A stretch of 11,950 nt of DNA from assembly GCA_964460485.1 (NCBI GenBank), contig CAYWRY010000129.1, forward strand, positions 1 through 11,950, written 5' to 3'. Made by a program: the position numbers and the translations under genes. Positions 11,901 to 11,950 of the stretch are shown piece by piece. Origin of the DNA: VGRF01 sp964460485 (lineage in GTDB: Bacteria > Myxococcota_A > UBA9160 > UBA6930). The number at the start of each line of letters is the position of its first letter. Within the stretch, counting starts at the first letter, position 1. The notes under the pieces were generated by a model, which saw nothing but the letters and a program-made list of their open reading frames with translations, was not told where the DNA came from and searched no databases.

Positions 11901-11919
11901 GCGCGGGTCGGATCCGCGC
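11901..11919. terminator. weak hairpin after the second MAPEG gene
   Basis: GCGCGG and CCGCGC pair across a seven-base loop, ten bases after the MAPEG stop. It is short, GC-only and lacks a T-tract. The remaining bases to 11950 show no supported gene. Confidence 0.2.
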
Positions 11920-11950
11920 GCGATGCGTTCCGGGCGGCGGCGCGGCTCAG

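Noticed and set aside
11923..11950. ATG near the right edge opening a short frame
   Set aside because: Only nine codons are visible, with no ribosome site; there is not enough to call a gene.

Overview
The window is very GC-rich (about 70% by eye) with third-position G/C bias, many GTG and one TTG start, 4-base start/stop overlaps and short intergenic gaps. It encodes a lipoprotein with a TonB C-terminal domain, two MAPEG proteins, a GFA protein, an AtoE-type transporter and an F420/LLM-type oxidoreductase. This suggests a Gram-negative, aerobic or facultative heterotroph of the old deltaproteobacterial sphere (Myxococcota- or Binatota-like). No marker gene fixes the lineage. I found no rRNA, tRNA, CRISPR array, transposase or phage gene.

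Layout. Positions 1-272 (-) hold the N-terminus of a Gfo/Idh/MocA oxidoreductase that runs off the left edge. A divergent intergenic region with a 27-nt near-perfect palindrome (313-339) separates it from an SDR dehydrogenase (381-1175, +). The SDR overlaps by 4 nt the start of a collapsed alpha/beta-hydrolase pseudogene (1172-1376). Next come an LLM-class flavin oxidoreductase (1492-2334) and a MAPEG protein (2350-2745), both +. Convergent to these is a two-gene minus-strand unit: a TauD/TfdA-type dioxygenase (4158-5000) followed by an AtoE-like short-chain fatty acid transporter (2766-4136).

A GT-C (GT39-like) membrane glycosyltransferase (5157-6911, +) converges on a long sugar isomerase/epimerase-like TIM barrel (6939-8117, -). 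Divergent from that is a small secreted protein of unknown function (8271-8768, +). It converges on a D-tagatose/D-psicose 3-epimerase-like enzyme (8794-9651, -) across a 10-bp hairpin. Divergent from the epimerase is a tightly coupled + unit: TonB-C lipoprotein (9704-10444), ABA4-like membrane protein (10441-10911) and GFA protein (10908-11357). A second MAPEG protein (11505-11891) has its own promoter. No gene-free stretch exceeds 300 bases; the largest gaps are about 110-160 nt.

How it fits together. This looks like a catabolic/housekeeping patchwork rather than a dedicated island. The oxidoreductases (SDR, LLM, Fe/2OG dioxygenase), the carboxylate transporter and the decayed hydrolase suggest breakdown of organic acids or xenobiotic/terpenoid-like compounds. 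The Gfo/Idh/MocA protein and the two TIM-barrel enzymes suggest sugar or polyol interconversion. The SDR carries a beta2-region insert like that of mycofactocin-dependent dehydrogenases. Several genes appear to have extended -10 promoters placed so that transcription would begin at or next to the start codon (leaderless mRNA). I found no clear new defence or mobile system. The best leads are the SDR insert, the palindrome, the leaderless promoters, the unusual TonB-domain lipoprotein operon and the hydrolase remnant.
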